Shown here in pieces: positions 25,179 to 33,396 of a stretch of 64,000 bases of DNA (its first letter is position 1; each line of letters starts with the position of its first letter). Position numbers and translations under genes: made by a program. The notes below the pieces were generated by a model. The model saw only the letters and a program-made list of their open reading frames with translations. It did no database searches and was not told the origin of the DNA. The stretch is from NCBI GenBank assembly GCA_041601945.1, contig JBFIHG010000007.1, forward strand, positions 16,462-80,461, in the 5' to 3' direction. This stretch comes from JBFJKD01 sp041601945 (GTDB lineage Bacteria > Pseudomonadota > Gammaproteobacteria > Pseudomonadales > Porticoccaceae).

Positions 25179-26966
25179 TCAGCCTGTACTGAGTTTTTTG
25201 CCCACCGCGACGCCCTTTTTTTCAACGTGCTCGCGCCTGCCTGCCACCAGGCCTTCAAAAAAAGCGCGGGCGTTCTGGCCAAGGGTACGAGTACGATAGC
25301 CACCTTCCTGCACAATCAACGTTGGGATGCCCAAACGCCCCAGCGCGCGCCCGTTGTCACGAAAGTCTGCCACTCCGAAAGTCCAGGTGCCGGTAGGGTC
25401 ATCCTTGGCTGTGTCCAATCCCAGAGCCAGTATCAAATAGGCTGGTTGGTGGGCGCGAATACGTTTCAGGGCACGCTCCAGTGTGCGTTGGTAGCGCGCG
25501 ATTGAACATTTTTCTGGTAGTGGATAATTGACATTAAACCCCGCGCCAGCGGATATACCCGTTTCATCGGCAAAGCCCGCGAAATAGGGATACGCGAAAC
25601 TCGGGTGACCGTGGATGGAAAGTGTCAGCACATCGTCCCGATCGTAGAAGATGTCCTGGGTGCCATTGCCATGGTGAAAATCCAGATCGAGAATCGCCAC
25701 CTTGCCGTAGCGACTGAGAAAGTGCGTGGCCACTGCGGACGAATTAAAATAGCAAAACCCGCCAAACGCGCGGCGTTCCGCGTGATGTCCCGGCGGCCGT
25801 ACCAGTGCGTAGGCAAAATGGCTGCTGCCCAGCACCTCCTGCGCAGCGGTCACCGCGCAATCCACCGCACCGCGCGCGGCAAGATAGGCGTTTTTGTTCA
25901 GCGGCGTAAAGGTGTCCATACAGAAGTAGCCAGCGCGAATATCCAGATCCCTGGGCTGACGCAGCGGGTTATGCAACGGGAACACCGCCGGATAAATGGA
26001 TTTTCCCGCAGGCACGCGCTCACAGGCCTGGCGCAGATAATCGACGTACTGGGCGTCGTGTACAGCCTTCAGTAATTTATCGCCGGATTTGCGCGGCTTC
26101 ACCCCGTAAAAAAATCCGGTTTTTTCCAGCTCCACGCGTATATTCGCCACCCTTACCGGCGCTTCCACATACCCTCGATCCCGGACATGGTGAATTTCGT
26201 GGCCCTCGTTAAGTACTATCGGGATACCCTCGACCAGTCCTGTCCTGGGCACCTCGCGCACAGCCGCTTTGCGTTTGCCGTAGCGCGGTTCACGCAATTT
26301 AACGGGGTCGTCCTGAAATGATGCTGTGACCGCCTTGATGTACTCTTCGCTGCATAGCGCACCGTATTTTCTTTCAAGAATGGCGCGCACGATCTTACGA
26401 ATTTTGTGGCGACTGATTTCTGTGTCCTGTCCTAACGTGTCGACGACGAGAAAAAATAGATTGGAATCCGGGCCGGTAACCGGTTTTTCAAACTCCTTAT
26501 TCAGTATCGGTCGCGCGCCATAACGTTCGTAAAAGCGTAAACGAGCACTATTTTGCGGAAGCAACTCGGGGTTTGTGAGCAACTGGGGTTCGTCCGGGAG
26601 CACTTCGAAAAACACCCCCAGCAAACCAAGGGACAAGGCTTCCTCCCGCACCCGCTCATACAATACCCCGCCCAGCCCACCCCCGGTGGTTCCGGGAGCG
26701 ACAGAAATAAACTCAAGGTAGCCGAACTGTAAATCCGGCATATGCAGCAACTGGGCGAAACCCTTGACTTTGTCGCGCATGTCTTCAGCAACAAACACCA
26801 GTGACCGAAACCGGTATTTCATCGGGTCGCGCAGCTGACCCGGCAGTTTTGCGATCTCTTCGGGCGTGGCCAATGGAAACTGATCGCGTGTAATTTCCGC
26901 AACCTGCTGCAGCGCCTGCTGGTTGGCGACCGACACATCGTCGTGAATTTTGCGAATTCTAAACAT
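25179..26966 (-). CDS. GNAT acetyltransferase - histone-deacetylase-family fusion protein
   Basis: A 595-residue two-domain protein. Residues about 1-175 resemble a GNAT N-acetyltransferase: FVAED..KGFAQLL, the FISVAPGTTGGGLGG acetyl-CoA loop at about 86-100, and ARLRFYERYGAR at 141-152. Residues about 245-585 are a class II HDAC/acetylpolyamine amidohydrolase domain: RPPGHHAE (390-397), LDLDFHHGNGT with zinc ligands Asp429 and His431, third ligand Asp518 in LGLDTAKDDP, and the transition-state Tyr557 in QEGGY. A charged linker (about 180-245) joins them. The active-site residues of the deacetylase all appear intact. An acetylating and a deacetylating module in one chain suggests a reversible acetyl cycle on a polyamine or protein; substrates are not inferable. 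GGGGAG precedes the ATG. It is flanked by dapD and dapE. Confidence 0.87.
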   Translation of the reverse strand: MFRIRKIHDDVSVANQQALQQVAEITRDQFPLATPEEIAKLPGQLRDPMKYRFRSLVFVAEDMRDKVKGFAQLLHMPDLQFGYLEFISVAPGTTGGGLGGVLYERVREEALSLGLLGVFFEVLPDEPQLLTNPELLPQNSARLRFYERYGARPILNKEFEKPVTGPDSNLFFLVVDTLGQDTEISRHKIRKIVRAILERKYGALCSEEYIKAVTASFQDDPVKLREPRYGKRKAAVREVPRTGLVEGIPIVLNEGHEIHHVRDRGYVEAPVRVANIRVELEKTGFFYGVKPRKSGDKLLKAVHDAQYVDYLRQACERVPAGKSIYPAVFPLHNPLRQPRDLDIRAGYFCMDTFTPLNKNAYLAARGAVDCAVTAAQEVLGSSHFAYALVRPPGHHAERRAFGGFCYFNSSAVATHFLSRYGKVAILDLDFHHGNGTQDIFYDRDDVLTLSIHGHPSFAYPYFAGFADETGISAGAGFNVNYPLPEKCSIARYQRTLERALKRIRAHQPAYLILALGLDTAKDDPTGTWTFGVADFRDNGRALGRLGIPTLIVQEGGYRTRTLGQNARAFFEGLVAGRREHVEKKGVAVGKKLSTG

Positions 26967-27192
26967 CGACTCCCCAATACGTAAGCCCGACCCGTGGGCA
27001 AGTTATTGTTGACTAACCACGCGTGTAACGCCACCGATTTCAATACGCAACTCTGGTCCTGAACGCTTACTCTCATGTGACAGAATCGGGACTTCCTTTT
27101 ATCGTCAGGCCCGCTACACTGCTATCTTTTAACTGTAGCCGGGCGCGAGCCATGACTTGAACCTCGGCAACTACTCAGGCATTGATGCATCA

Positions 27193-28359
27193 ATGAGCAA
27201 GCTGTCACCCACCTTAGAACTCGCGTGCGAACTTATTCGTCGCCCCTCCGTAACACCGGACGACGCTGGCTGCCAGGAACTTATTGCACAGCGCCTGAAA
27301 GCCATCGGTTTTAATGTCACGCGACTACCCTTCGACGATGTCGACAACCTCTGGGCAGTTCACGGACAGAGTGGTCCGATGCTGTGTTTTGCCGGTCACA
27401 CCGACGTCGTGCCTACCGGCCCTCTCGGCGCGTGGCAACACGCACCGTTTGAGCCAACCATCGACAATGGCGTACTGTTTGGCCGCGGTGCCGCCGATAT
27501 GAAGGGTTCGCTGGCAGCGATGATTACTGCCGTAGAAACCTTTGTGGGCAATTACTCCGAACACCCTGGGCAAATCGCGTTTTTGCTGACCAGCGACGAA
27601 GAGGGCATTGCCGTTAACGGCACGGTCAAAGTCGTTGAATGGTTAAGCGCGCAGTCCATGGCTCCCAACTGGTGTATTGTCGGCGAACCGTCCAGCAGTG
27701 AAACGTTGGGGGATGTCATTAAAAACGGGCGGCGCGGTTCCCTCGGCGCGGAATTAACTGTGGTTGGCGTTCAAGGTCATGTGGCCTACCCGCATCTGGC
27801 CGACAACCCGATTCATCGCGCGCTCGCGGCATTGTGCGATCTAACTAGCGAAGTGTGGGATCAGGGCAACAGGTTTTTCCCGGCTACCAGCCTGCAGATT
27901 TCAAACATCACCGCGGGTACCGGCGCGACCAATGTCATTCCCGGCGAACTGCATCTGTCTTTCAACGTTCGCTATTCCACCGAGGTCACCGCGCCAGTCC
28001 TGCAAAATCGCGCGCAAGCCATTCTCGACCGCCATAATCTCGACTACGCGATAACCTGGAACCACAGTGGCGAACCCTTTTTGACAGCCCCGGGCGTATT
28101 GGTGGACGCGACTGTGAGCAGCATTCTCGAAGTGACCGGGCGCAACGCCCAGTTGTCCACGGCCGGAGGGACGTCCGACGGACGCTTTATCGCGCCCCTG
28201 GGTACGCAAGTGATCGAATTAGGGCCGGTCAATGCCACCATTCACAAGGTCAATGAATGCGTCGCTTGCGCCGACCTGGATACGCTAAGCGAGATTTATC
28301 AACATATACTGCGCAAATTGTTGGTTGAAGCTGACGATAGCGCCGGGACCAGAAAATAA
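27193..28359 (+). CDS. dapE: succinyl-diaminopimelate desuccinylase
   Basis: Dinuclear zinc hydrolase releasing LL-DAP. The 388 residues contain FAGHTDVVPTGP (metal His, Asp), GRGAADMKGSLAAM (bridging Asp), TSDEEGIAVNGT (catalytic Glu and metal Glu), GEPSSSE and the C-terminal HKVNECVACADL with the last metal His. The ATG at 27193 matches the family N-terminus (LSPTLELACELIRRPSVTPDD); an upstream TTG in frame is less likely. Confidence 0.97.
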   Translation: MSKLSPTLELACELIRRPSVTPDDAGCQELIAQRLKAIGFNVTRLPFDDVDNLWAVHGQSGPMLCFAGHTDVVPTGPLGAWQHAPFEPTIDNGVLFGRGAADMKGSLAAMITAVETFVGNYSEHPGQIAFLLTSDEEGIAVNGTVKVVEWLSAQSMAPNWCIVGEPSSSETLGDVIKNGRRGSLGAELTVVGVQGHVAYPHLADNPIHRALAALCDLTSEVWDQGNRFFPATSLQISNITAGTGATNVIPGELHLSFNVRYSTEVTAPVLQNRAQAILDRHNLDYAITWNHSGEPFLTAPGVLVDATVSSILEVTGRNAQLSTAGGTSDGRFIAPLGTQVIELGPVNATIHKVNECVACADLDTLSEIYQHILRKLLVEADDSAGTRK

Positions 28360-28489
28360 TTTCATACCCCGACTTCTGGAGTGAATAGCTTGAACGTGCA
28401 GCGACAACAAGCGCATAGCCCTCGGGCATGACTGTTTGTGTTCACCTGCCCATCGTCAACCGCGCCCGACCCACACAAGGCTCACGTAA

Positions 28490-29371
28490 GTGAATGTTTT
28501 TTTCCTTTTTTCAACAACGGTATTGATCTGGGGTTCGACCTGGCTGGCGGTTAAATGGCAGCTGGGAGAAGTGGATCCGGGCGCCTCGGTGTTATACCGC
28601 AACGGCATCGCCACGGCACTGTTATTCGCCTGGTGTTTCGCCCGGGGCGTGTCGTTGCGCTTTGCGCTGCGCGACCATCTGGTGTTTATGTTTCTCGGTG
28701 TTTTTCTGTTTTCGGTCAACTATTGGCTGGTGTACCAGGCCGCTGCTTTTTTAACCACTGGGCTGATTGCCGTGGTGTTTTCGACCATCGTATTTTTTAA
28801 TCTGTTTACCGCGCGATTGATGCTGGGTTACCGCATCAATCTGACGGTGGTATGGGGAGCGCTGGTCGGGATAAGTGGCATTGTCTTACTTTTCTCTGGG
28901 GAGCTATCGGCGCTGTCACTGCAGGATAAGAGCCTGACCGGACTGTTGATCGCACTGACCGCAACGCTGTGCGCCTCCATCGGCAGCGTTACCGCTACCT
29001 ACATCGGCACCAACCGCTCTATCCCGGTGATTCCGTACAACGCCTGGGGATTGTTCTACGGCTGCGTGGCATTGTTTATTACGCTGGCGGCATTTGGCAC
29101 ACCCTTCGCATTTGAACAGACTGCGCGCTATACGCTGTCATTGTTATACCTCGGTATATTCGGCACGGCGATCGCTTTTGTGTGTTACCTGAAACTGATC
29201 GGCCAGGTGGGTCCGGACAAGGCTGGCTACGCCTTTCTGATGTTTCCGGTAGTAGCGCTCGCACTGTCGACCATTTTTGAAGATTATCAGTGGTCCGTAA
29301 CGGGCTTGCTCGGGCTGGCATTGATTATCGCAGGCAGTTATCTGGCGCTGCGAGCGAAACGTAAACTGTGA
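28490..29371 (+). CDS. EamA-family (DMT) transporter
   Basis: A 293-residue integral membrane protein with about ten hydrophobic segments in two repeats, starting VLIWGSTWLAVKWQLG, the typical EamA opening. The second repeat ends LIIAGSYLALRAKRKL. The start is GTG with AAGG about 10 nt upstream. Substrates of the family are diverse (amino acids, metabolites) and cannot be assigned. It is convergent with rsmJ, with only 6 bp between stops. Confidence 0.85.
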   Translation: MNVFFLFSTTVLIWGSTWLAVKWQLGEVDPGASVLYRNGIATALLFAWCFARGVSLRFALRDHLVFMFLGVFLFSVNYWLVYQAAAFLTTGLIAVVFSTIVFFNLFTARLMLGYRINLTVVWGALVGISGIVLLFSGELSALSLQDKSLTGLLIALTATLCASIGSVTATYIGTNRSIPVIPYNAWGLFYGCVALFITLAAFGTPFAFEQTARYTLSLLYLGIFGTAIAFVCYLKLIGQVGPDKAGYAFLMFPVVALALSTIFEDYQWSVTGLLGLALIIAGSYLALRAKRKL

Positions 29372-29377
29372 GCGACG

Positions 29378-30181
29378 TTAGTCCGGTATTTTACGCAGGG
29401 GGTAAACGTCATAGCGGGTACTTTTCCCCTCAACGCTGTAGCCAGGGCGCGCCGCGCCGAGCACCGGAGCCAGGCGCGGACGCTTGACCACCACCCGGTA
29501 GCGCGCACATGTTAGCGCCTCGGACAGCAATTGATCTGCGTCATCGTCGGCGCCAACAATTTCCTGCAGCACTGCCATTTCTTTTTTTACATTGGCGCTT
29601 TTGCTGCGCTCGGGAAACATGGGGTCGAGGTAAATGACATCCGGTCGCTCAGCTGCCGCAAGTTGCCGCAACCAGCCTCTGCCGTCGCCCGCGACCTGAG
29701 TCAACCGCGCCAATATCGCCTGCAGCGCAGGGTCATGTTGCGCGGCAAGGCCTGCCCGGGCCAAACCGTCGGCGAGCAGTGCCGCTACTACTGGGTGACG
29801 CTCCATCAGCCACACGCGAGCCCCCAGGGTTGCGAGCACGAATCCGTCGCGACCCAGCCCCGCAGTGAGATCCGCAACTGCGAGGGTGCGCCCACCTTTG
29901 ATGCCAATAGCCCTGGCAATTGCCTGACCGCGCCCCCCGCCAAAGCGACGGCGGTGCGCCAGCGCGCCCCTAACGAAATCACAGCGCACCCGCACCGACT
30001 TTGGACCAGCACTGCGCACGCTCACACCATCATCCGTGATCTCGAGAATATAGTCGCCAGCGCGCCACTCGCGGCTACCAATATTCTCAAGGCCAATGAT
30101 TAGCGGTAGCGCAAGTTCGGCGGCAAGGCGCTCCCCGTGGGGGCGACAGGACAGGTTGCAGCAAATAGCGGATACAGGCAT
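29378..30181 (-). CDS. rsmJ: 16S rRNA (guanine1516-N2)-methyltransferase
   Basis: Class I SAM methyltransferase modifying 16S rRNA. The product is 267 residues from the ATG at 30179-30181. It shows the SAM-binding VADLTAGLGRDGFVLATLGA and the catalytic-type DVIYLDPMFPERSKSANVKKEM motif of RsmJ/YhiQ. No strong ribosome site is visible, and the start lies just beyond the terminator of the upstream gene. The reading frame is open further upstream but is not family-like there. Confidence 0.9.
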   Translation of the reverse strand: MPVSAICCNLSCRPHGERLAAELALPLIIGLENIGSREWRAGDYILEITDDGVSVRSAGPKSVRVRCDFVRGALAHRRRFGGGRGQAIARAIGIKGGRTLAVADLTAGLGRDGFVLATLGARVWLMERHPVVAALLADGLARAGLAAQHDPALQAILARLTQVAGDGRGWLRQLAAAERPDVIYLDPMFPERSKSANVKKEMAVLQEIVGADDDADQLLSEALTCARYRVVVKRPRLAPVLGAARPGYSVEGKSTRYDVYPLRKIPD

Positions 30182-30200
30182 CGGCGTAATCAACACGCAC

Positions 30201-30228
30201 AAAAAAAGGGGGTGCTCCCCCCTTTTTA
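30201..30228 (-). terminator. rho-independent terminator after the OmpA-like lipoprotein gene
   Basis: AAAAAAAGGGGG-TGCT-CCCCCCTTTTT forms a strong stem with A and T tracts on both sides. It begins 18 bp after the lipoprotein stop on the minus strand and ends about 20 bp before rsmJ. Being symmetric, it could act in either direction. Confidence 0.8.
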
Positions 30229-30245
30229 TTGAGGCGTCCGAACCA

Positions 30246-30896
30246 TTACTGCATGGGCACCAGTTCGAGTTCGACGCGGCGGTTGGCCTGGCGACCCTGG
30301 TCGGTGTCATTACCCGCAACTGGATAGCGCTCGCCATAACCGGTCACCATCACCCGTCCAGCCATTACCCCATAGGAGATCAACAATTGTCCGACGCTGT
30401 TGGCGCGGCGCTCCGAGAGAGTCTGATTGGAGCTGTCATCACCCACGGAATCCGTGTGGCCAGCGACGCGAATGCTGGTTTTGTCGAACTCCTTGAGCAC
30501 CACTGCTACCGACTCGAGCGTGCCATAAAAGCCGGAGCGGACGTCGTACCGGCCAGAGTCAAAGGTGATATTGCCAGGCATCACCAGGCGAATATTGTCT
30601 CCGTCGCGCACCACGCGAACGCCAGTACCTTCGAGTTTGGTGCGCAGTGCCGCCTCCTGTTTATCCATATAGAAGCCAACCCCACCACCGATAGCGGCAC
30701 CGCCAGTTGCGCCGATCAGAGCGCCTTTACCGCGGTCTTTTTTGCTGGAGGTCGCGGCACCAATCACCGCACCGGCCACCGCACCAATACCTGCACCCTT
30801 GGCGGTGTTACTGACTTTTTGCTCGCCCGTGTAAGGGTCGGTGGACATACAGCCAGCCAACAGTAGTACCATCCCGGCAATAAGCATTTTCTTCAT
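30246..30896 (-). CDS. OmpA-family lipoprotein with glycine-zipper domain (YiaD-like)
   Basis: Predicted outer-membrane lipoprotein of 216 residues. A lipobox (VLLLAGC, Cys16) is followed by a glycine-zipper region with repeated GxxxG motifs (about 34-75: GAGIGAVAGAVIGAATSS, GGAAIGGGVG). A C-terminal OmpA/Pal peptidoglycan-binding domain contains VAGHTDSVGDD and NQTLSERRANSVGQLL. It probably tethers the outer membrane to peptidoglycan, like E. coli YiaD. AGAGGA precedes the ATG. Confidence 0.9.
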   Translation of the reverse strand: MKKMLIAGMVLLLAGCMSTDPYTGEQKVSNTAKGAGIGAVAGAVIGAATSSKKDRGKGALIGATGGAAIGGGVGFYMDKQEAALRTKLEGTGVRVVRDGDNIRLVMPGNITFDSGRYDVRSGFYGTLESVAVVLKEFDKTSIRVAGHTDSVGDDSSNQTLSERRANSVGQLLISYGVMAGRVMVTGYGERYPVAGNDTDQGRQANRRVELELVPMQ

Positions 30897-30918
30897 GATA
30901 TTTTCCTCTGGTTTATCG

Positions 30919-30947
30919 AACGTAGGGAGTTCACTCCCTGTAGTCAA
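30919..30947 (-). promoter_or_regulatory. candidate promoter of the OmpA-like lipoprotein gene with a 16-bp palindromic operator
   Basis: On the minus strand TTGACT and TACGTT are 17 bp apart. The spacer contains AGGGAGTTCACTCCCT (30924-30939), 7-bp inverted arms around 2 nt. It overlaps the promoter as a repressor operator would. The -10 match is weak (3 of 6), so this stays tentative; the palindrome itself is exact. Confidence 0.4.
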
Positions 30948-31059
30948 ACTCTTGCGTTACTGGTGGCTGTCACACCGCAATGCGACCATCATAGCCATGT
31001 ACGAGTTCGAGGGCTAGAATACAGCACCATAATAAATACGGAAAACAGGAGTAGCTCTC

Positions 31060-31497
31060 ATGCCACGTTTGATCCTGATCGCTGTTGTGCTGTTAGCCCC
31101 GCTGTTGACCAGCTGTCGCAACTACCTGTTTACCGTTAACGAGCGGGAAGTCTATGCACCACCCAAGGTATTTACCGACTACCGCGTTGTGGATGCCGCC
31201 CTCGGCGCCTGCCTCGCACAAACACTGACTGACCTCAATATTACCCGGCCAGGCCAGTTAACTCGACTGGCGTGCACCCACGCTAATATTGGCGACCTCG
31301 CTGGACTGGAAGTTTTTACCAGCCTGGGGCAGCTAAACCTGGCTCACAACCGCCTGACCGATATTAAGCCATTGCTCTACCTGGGTCATCTGACCAGAGT
31401 CGACCTGAGCGGGAACCCGGACCTGGTTTGCGCGGATGCACTGTTGCTGCAAGCACACACAGACTGGTTGCAGCTCCCGTCACACTGCCAGGATTGA
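31060..31497 (+). CDS. small leucine-rich-repeat lipoprotein
   Basis: A 145-residue protein with a signal peptide ending in a lipobox (PLLTSC, Cys19), then a linker and a short LRR block at about 70-130 (LTRLACTHANIGDLAGLEVF, LGQLNLAHNRLTDIKPL, LTRVDLSGNPDLVC). The Leu/Asn spacing is that of internalin-like repeats, about three of them. Cysteines at both ends of the block may form a cap disulphide. AGGAG precedes the ATG. It is divergent from the OmpA-like lipoprotein gene. Outer-membrane or periplasmic protein contacts are a guess; I do not recognise a named family. Confidence 0.8.
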   Translation: MPRLILIAVVLLAPLLTSCRNYLFTVNEREVYAPPKVFTDYRVVDAALGACLAQTLTDLNITRPGQLTRLACTHANIGDLAGLEVFTSLGQLNLAHNRLTDIKPLLYLGHLTRVDLSGNPDLVCADALLLQAHTDWLQLPSHCQD

Positions 31498-31859
31498 ACT
31501 TAAACCAAACATCCACGGTAAACGGAGTCCGCCAAGTTTTGGTTGACATCACTTACCCACAATTTCTGTGGATAAGTTTGTGGACTGCATCTACACAACT
31601 GCCCCAAACCCGCCGTTGTTATGGCATACCCACAAAATGGTCAAAATTTCGACAAATTTCTATTCTATACAAATCAATGAGTTAGCTAGTCAAAACCGGA
31701 ATATCAAAGAGTTACAGAGTCTTCCCAAAACCTGCATGAGGTTTTGGTGATAACTGTGGACAATTCAACCCACAAAACGTCGAACGACGGTTAATTCCAG
31801 CTCAGTAACACCATACGTTACGCACGTAACGATTTATTTTTGAAAGAGAAATAACCGGT
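31498..31859. other. gene-free AT-rich stretch with DnaA-box-like sequences, hairpin and palindrome
   Basis: This 362-bp convergent gap holds a perfect DnaA box (TTATCCACA on the minus strand, 31567-31575), the near-matches TTGTCCACA (minus, 31755-31763) and TTACCCACA (plus, 31553-31561), and weaker ATACCCACA (31626-31634) and CAACCCACA (31766-31774). It also has a perfect 9-bp-arm hairpin CCAAAACCT-GCATG-AGGTTTTGG (31725-31747) and CGTTACG-CA-CGTAACG (31816-31831) followed by ATTTATTTTT, which could terminate plus-strand transcripts. Regions around 31640-31680 are very AT-rich. No replication gene is adjacent. It may be a DnaA-titration or regulatory site. Confidence 0.5.
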
Positions 31860-32573
31860 TTAATCGAACTGCACACCCAGGCGGCGACCAACAATTTCAT
31901 AGGACTCAACCACGTTTCCCAAATTTTGACGGAAGCGATCCTTGTCCAGCTTCTCCCGTGTATCCACGTCCCAAAGACGACAGCCATCAGCGGAGAATTC
32001 ATCGCCAAGCACCACCTCACCCTGAAATACTCCGAACTCCAGCTTGAAATCCACCAGCAGCATATTCCCCTGGCGAAACAGGTCCTGCAGAATATCGTTG
32101 ACTGCAAACGACAGCCGTTTCATCACCAGTAGCTGTTCAGTGCGTGCCCAGCCGAAGGTTTCGATATGGTATTCGTTAATCATCGGATCGCCGAGTTCGT
32201 CATTTTTGAGAAAAAATTCCAGCGTCGGCGGCACCAGCTCCTGCCCCTCCACAATGCCGAGTCGGCGGCACAAACTACCGGCGGCAACATTACGCACCAC
32301 ACATTCTACGGGAATCATCTGCAGCCGTTTGACCAAAGACTCCCGTGCCGACAACAGTGCCTCAAAGTGCGTGGGAATCCCGCCCGCCGCCAGCTTTTCC
32401 ATAATAAAAGCGTTGAACTTGTTGTTCACCATACCCTTGCGATCGAGCTGCTCGACTTTTTTGCCATCAAACGCCGATGTATCGTCGCGAAACAACAATA
32501 CCAATAAATCTGGGTCGTCCGTGGCGTACACCGACTTGGCCTTACCCCGATACAGTTCCGCACCTTTTTCCAT
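31860..32573 (-). CDS. purC: phosphoribosylaminoimidazole-succinocarboxamide synthase
   Basis: SAICAR synthetase of purine synthesis. The 237 residues from the ATG at 32571-32573 start MEKGAELYRGKAKSVYATDD and include FRDDTSAFDGKK, IPVECVVRNVAAGSL and LVDFKLEFG, all SAICAR synthetase signatures. The length equals the E. coli enzyme. An upstream in-frame extension is not family-like. It lies downstream of dapA-bamC-MBL, as in Pseudomonas. Confidence 0.97.
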   Translation of the reverse strand: MEKGAELYRGKAKSVYATDDPDLLVLLFRDDTSAFDGKKVEQLDRKGMVNNKFNAFIMEKLAAGGIPTHFEALLSARESLVKRLQMIPVECVVRNVAAGSLCRRLGIVEGQELVPPTLEFFLKNDELGDPMINEYHIETFGWARTEQLLVMKRLSFAVNDILQDLFRQGNMLLVDFKLEFGVFQGEVVLGDEFSADGCRLWDVDTREKLDKDRFRQNLGNVVESYEIVGRRLGVQFD

Positions 32574-32631
32574 CAGTCTGTCCGCCTCTTTGAAGTCCGT
32601 GTTGGTAAATATTACGCTTGTCCCAGCCTGC

Positions 32632-33390
32632 TCACCCCAGTCCCTGCCAGGGGAAGCCTGTATCCTGACAAGCGTACACAACGCTTGGCACGGCAGCGGT
32701 GAGCTCGCCCACCTGGTCGCGTACCCGATCGGGATGGTTGTTTTGCTGGCTAATGTGGCCCAACACCAGGGTGTGCAACCGACCGGTATTGATAGCCCCC
32801 AGCAGCGCCGCTGACTGCCCGTTGTTCAAATGTCCCCAGTCACCGCCCACCCGACGTTTCAATGGATAGGGATAAGGGCCATTAGCCAGCATCTCTGTGT
32901 CGTGATTGGCCTCCAGTAACAGGCCATCACAGTCGCGATACCGGTCCACCACATGCGCGCTGATACTACCCAGGTCAGTGAGTATGCCGAGGCACTTGTC
33001 GGGGCTACGAAACACAAACTGCACAGGCTCCCGAGCGTCGTGGGGTACCGCTACCGGCTCCACCCGCAGCTCACCGACGCGCACCTCTTGCATATCGGCG
33101 ATATGGGTAATGCCGACACGCGCTGCATCACCCGCCGCTTGTGCCGTTCCAGCGGTCATCATCACCGGGATATTGTAGCGACGTGCCAGCGGCATCACAC
33201 CACGCAGATGATCGCCGTGCTCATGGGTCACCAAGATAGCGGTCAACTGTTCGGGATGACGATTGAGCCGCGCCAGACGCAGCTCGGTCTCGCGAATGGA
33301 AAACCCACAATCCACCAGCACACAGGTATCGCGCCACTCCACCAGCGTGGCGTTGCCTTTGCTGCCACTACCGAGAGAAGCGAAGCGCAC
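32632..33390 (-). CDS. MBL-fold metallohydrolase, YycJ/WalJ-like nuclease family
   Basis: A 252-residue metallo-beta-lactamase-fold protein. Key residues are LVTHEHGDHLRGV (HxHxDH), a later metal His in VAVPHDA, the Asp of ILTDLGS, and LLLEANHD followed by LGHISQQNNHP. The N-terminus FASLGSGSKGNATLVE is diagnostic for the YycJ/RNase-Z-like exonuclease family. It is 6 bp after bamC and 58 bp before purC, so it is cotranscribed; the same gene is present between bamC and purC in Pseudomonas. Confidence 0.88.
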   Translation of the reverse strand: MRFASLGSGSKGNATLVEWRDTCVLVDCGFSIRETELRLARLNRHPEQLTAILVTHEHGDHLRGVMPLARRYNIPVMMTAGTAQAAGDAARVGITHIADMQEVRVGELRVEPVAVPHDAREPVQFVFRSPDKCLGILTDLGSISAHVVDRYRDCDGLLLEANHDTEMLANGPYPYPLKRRVGGDWGHLNNGQSAALLGAINTGRLHTLVLGHISQQNNHPDRVRDQVGELTAAVPSVVYACQDTGFPWQGLG

Positions 33391-33396
33391 GATTGC

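Noticed and set aside
31498..31859. Chromosomal origin of replication (oriC)
   Set aside because: No dnaA, dnaN, rpmH or gid genes are adjacent and only one perfect DnaA box is present; kept only as a DnaA-box cluster.
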